In this document: one piece after another, positions 62,748 to 64,000 of the stretch | Layout of the letters: each line of letters starts with the position of its first letter | How positions within the stretch are numbered: the stretch's first letter is position 1 | NCBI GenBank assembly: GCA_944320235.1 | Contig: CALUGQ010000003.1 | Coordinates: 1-64,000, forward strand | Length of the DNA: 64,000 nucleotides | Source of the DNA: an uncultured Prevotella sp. | GTDB lineage: Bacteria; Bacteroidota; Bacteroidia; Bacteroidales; Bacteroidaceae | Direction: 5' to 3' | Notes under the pieces: generated by a model | What the model was told of the DNA's origin: nothing | What the model saw: the letters and a program-made list of their open reading frames with translations, nothing else | The model's database searches: none | Translations under genes and position numbers: made by a program

Positions 62748-62930
62748 AAAAGTAAAAAGGTAAAAGGCTGCGCATAGCCTGTGGCAGCAGGAGTCACCGC
62801 AGTCCTCCCAGCTCTCCCAGCTCTCCCAGCTCTTCCAGCTCTCCCTGTGCTCCCAGTTCTCCCAGCCCTCCCAGCTCTCCCAGCTCTCCCAGCTCTCCCA
62901 AAATTTCCCCCTAAAACCATTGCCAGCCCA
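62735..62930 (+). repeat. Composite element with GGTAAAAA tract and CTCCCAGCT repeats
   Basis: GGTAAAAA-type units (62735-62766) over the end of the previous gene, GC-rich middle with GGCTGCGCATAGCC, then about ten 9-base units of CTCCCAGCT and variants (62805-62897). The open frame through it does not continue into the next gene. Confidence 0.78.
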
Positions 62931-62941
62931 GCAATAATCAT

Positions 62942-62949
62942 TATCTTTG
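62942..62949 (+). promoter_or_regulatory. -7 promoter box for the YARHG/DUF3160 gene
   Basis: TATCTTTG followed by C; leader about 25 bases to the ATG at 62980. It lies directly after the repeat element. Confidence 0.6.
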
Positions 62950-62979
62950 CTTCTCGAAACAACTAAAAACCTTTGCATC

Positions 62980-64000
62980 ATGATAAAGAAGCATATATTA
63001 AGCCTCGCCGTGGCGGCAGCGGCAGCACTGCCTGTGGCGGTGAGCGGTGCGGTGCCGTTCGTGCCCGTGGGCAGCAAGATAGACGTTGAGGCCCTGGGCA
63101 GCCACATCAACACCGGCATGGACATCTCCGCACTGAGCCTGCAAGACCTCCGCATACTGCGCAACGCCGTGGCCGCACGCCAGGGATATTGCTTCAAGGA
63201 CTACGCCCTGCGCGCCGTCTTCAGCCATACATCGTGGTACGACAGCCTGCTGTGGGAGCGGCTGGACGGCTCTCTTTACGACAAGCCCATCACGTACACC
63301 AAGGACGAGCAAGCCTTCGTGCAGCGGATAAAGGCCCGCGAGGCCGAGCTGCTGGCGCAGAACTTCAAGGCCGGCGAGGGCGAGCGCGTCAACGTGGCCA
63401 ACATTGTGAACGGCTTCCAGCTCGAAGAGGTGTCAGCGCCGCTCTACGCGCGGCTGGCCCGCGACGGCTTCGCCATAGTGCCGAGGCAGAACATACAGCT
63501 CTTCCACTGCTACGAGAACAACGACTACCACGACTTCCCAAGCTTCATCACCACCGACCTTCACCTGCAGCTCATGCACATCTACTTCTCCAACATGCAG
63601 CAGGAGATGGAACGCTCGGAGCTGATAACGCGCATAGGCTCCACCGTGTGGCAGCTTCACGAGGAGATAACCAATGCCCTGGGCGAGTCTGCGAGCGAGA
63701 ACGGGCGCAAGACGGCGGAGTGGTGCCTGGCGTGGCTGGACGTGGCCGACCGCCTCTTCGGCAGCGGCAAGCTGGCCGTGCCGCCCGCACATGAGGCCGA
63801 CGTGGAGCGCGAGGTGGCCAGGGCCGTGGCCGCCCAAGACGATGTGTCGCCATTCCTCGGCACGGGCGACGTGGAGTTCATGTACAGCCTGTTCCGCCCG
63901 CGGGGCTACTACACGCGCTCACGGCTGATGCAGCGCTACTTCCGCGCCATGATGTGGCTGCAGGCCACGCCCTTCTGCATCGACGACAAGGTGCAGCTGC
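62980..64000 (+). CDS. YARHG/DUF3160 domain protein (incomplete at window end)
   Basis: Starts MIKKHILSLAVAAAAALP with a signal peptide (about 1-23). A YARHG-like motif (LSLQDLRILRNAVAARQGYC then FKDYALRAVF, about 50-80) is followed by the DUF3160-type region with FPSFITTDLHLQLMHIYFSN. The frame stays open for 340 codons to the end of the window, so the protein is truncated here; DUF3160 proteins are normally 700-800 aa. Exported, function unknown. Transcribed from the box at 62942. Confidence 0.85.
   Translation, partial: MIKKHILSLAVAAAAALPVAVSGAVPFVPVGSKIDVEALGSHINTGMDISALSLQDLRILRNAVAARQGYCFKDYALRAVFSHTSWYDSLLWERLDGSLYDKPITYTKDEQAFVQRIKAREAELLAQNFKAGEGERVNVANIVNGFQLEEVSAPLYARLARDGFAIVPRQNIQLFHCYENNDYHDFPSFITTDLHLQLMHIYFSNMQQEMERSELITRIGSTVWQLHEEITNALGESASENGRKTAEWCLAWLDVADRLFGSGKLAVPPAHEADVEREVARAVAAQDDVSPFLGTGDVEFMYSLFRPRGYYTRSRLMQRYFRAMMWLQATPFCIDDKVQL

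Noticed and set aside
62781..62966. Ala-Leu-Pro repeat peptide before the DUF3160 gene
   Set aside because: Encoded wholly by the tandem array and not in frame with any gene.

Overview
The window is a GC-rich chromosomal segment (well above 60% G+C by eye) from a member of the Bacteroidota, most likely the order Bacteroidales. Two things support this. First, at least 18 intergenic regions carry the Bacteroidota promoter signature, a -7 box TAnnTTTG, in several cases with a TTTG box 19-20 bases upstream. Second, the gene content is typical of the group: ATP-type PEP carboxykinase, two-subunit 2-oxoacid:ferredoxin oxidoreductase, the block DUF4271 / uroporphyrinogen-III synthase / rnpA / yidD, a PCMD-domain protein, a periplasmic two-component-propeller regulator, and pectin lyases with a Bacteroidales-type C-terminal tail. 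Prevotellaceae or Muribaculaceae are plausible families, but I cannot decide between them. I see no rRNA, tRNA, intact transposase, integrase, phage gene or CRISPR array.

Layout. 0-9.4 kb: upp, pckA, an LtaS-like sulfatase, a propeller/AraC membrane regulator, a CDF metal exporter and a C_GCAxxG redox protein. 9.5-18.2 kb: OPT peptide transporter, GH28 polygalacturonase, a long intergenic region with a candidate structured RNA, a large PL1 pectate lyase and a U32 peptidase. 18.3-28.3 kb: sufE, korA/korB (split by a decayed four-helix-bundle cassette), metK, then DUF4271-hemD-rnpA-yidD-tyrS. 28.5-44.5 kb: a TlpA-like thioredoxin, a PL9 lyase, a GNAT-nitrilase fusion coupled to a histidine phosphatase, a PCMD protein, an Omp85-like barrel, RNase R, a second CDF exporter, and an SDR/PAP2 pair. 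44.7-50.6 kb: TonB receptor and ABC ATPase (divergent), then acpP-fabF-rnc. 50.9-59.6 kb: EFR1 ferredoxin and a glycan/lipid-A-like island (late acyltransferase, several glycosyltransferases, an alpha-1,2-fucosyltransferase-like enzyme, an HhH/beta-barrel protein). 59.6-64 kb: C1 lipoprotein protease, nitroreductase, M15 peptidase, an FG-GAP-like protein and a truncated YARHG/DUF3160 protein.

The most unusual content is non-coding. (1) Eight intergenic copies of one architecture: three to five AAACGGSCCGTTT dyads whose centres are exactly 22 bases apart, closed at one end by a GCAAC...GTTGC hairpin 8-9 bases from the last dyad. (2) A second, unrelated class of intergenic insert: an AT-rich tandem tract beginning in the last codons or stop of one gene, a GC-rich middle, then often a 9-base CTCCCAGnn or similar run that reaches the next start codon. 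Four of the TTAAAA-type inserts are open and in frame with the gene behind them. (3) A frameshifted S23-type gene lying between inverted copies of the same AT tract, inside the korA-korB operon. (4) A roughly 280-base candidate non-coding RNA at 13.5-13.8 kb with promoter-like box, GCAA-capped 12-bp hairpin and terminator.

Start codons were chosen by family length, spacing to the upstream gene and promoter position, because Shine-Dalgarno motifs are weak in this group. Families were recognised by motif and overall sequence only; no database search was run.
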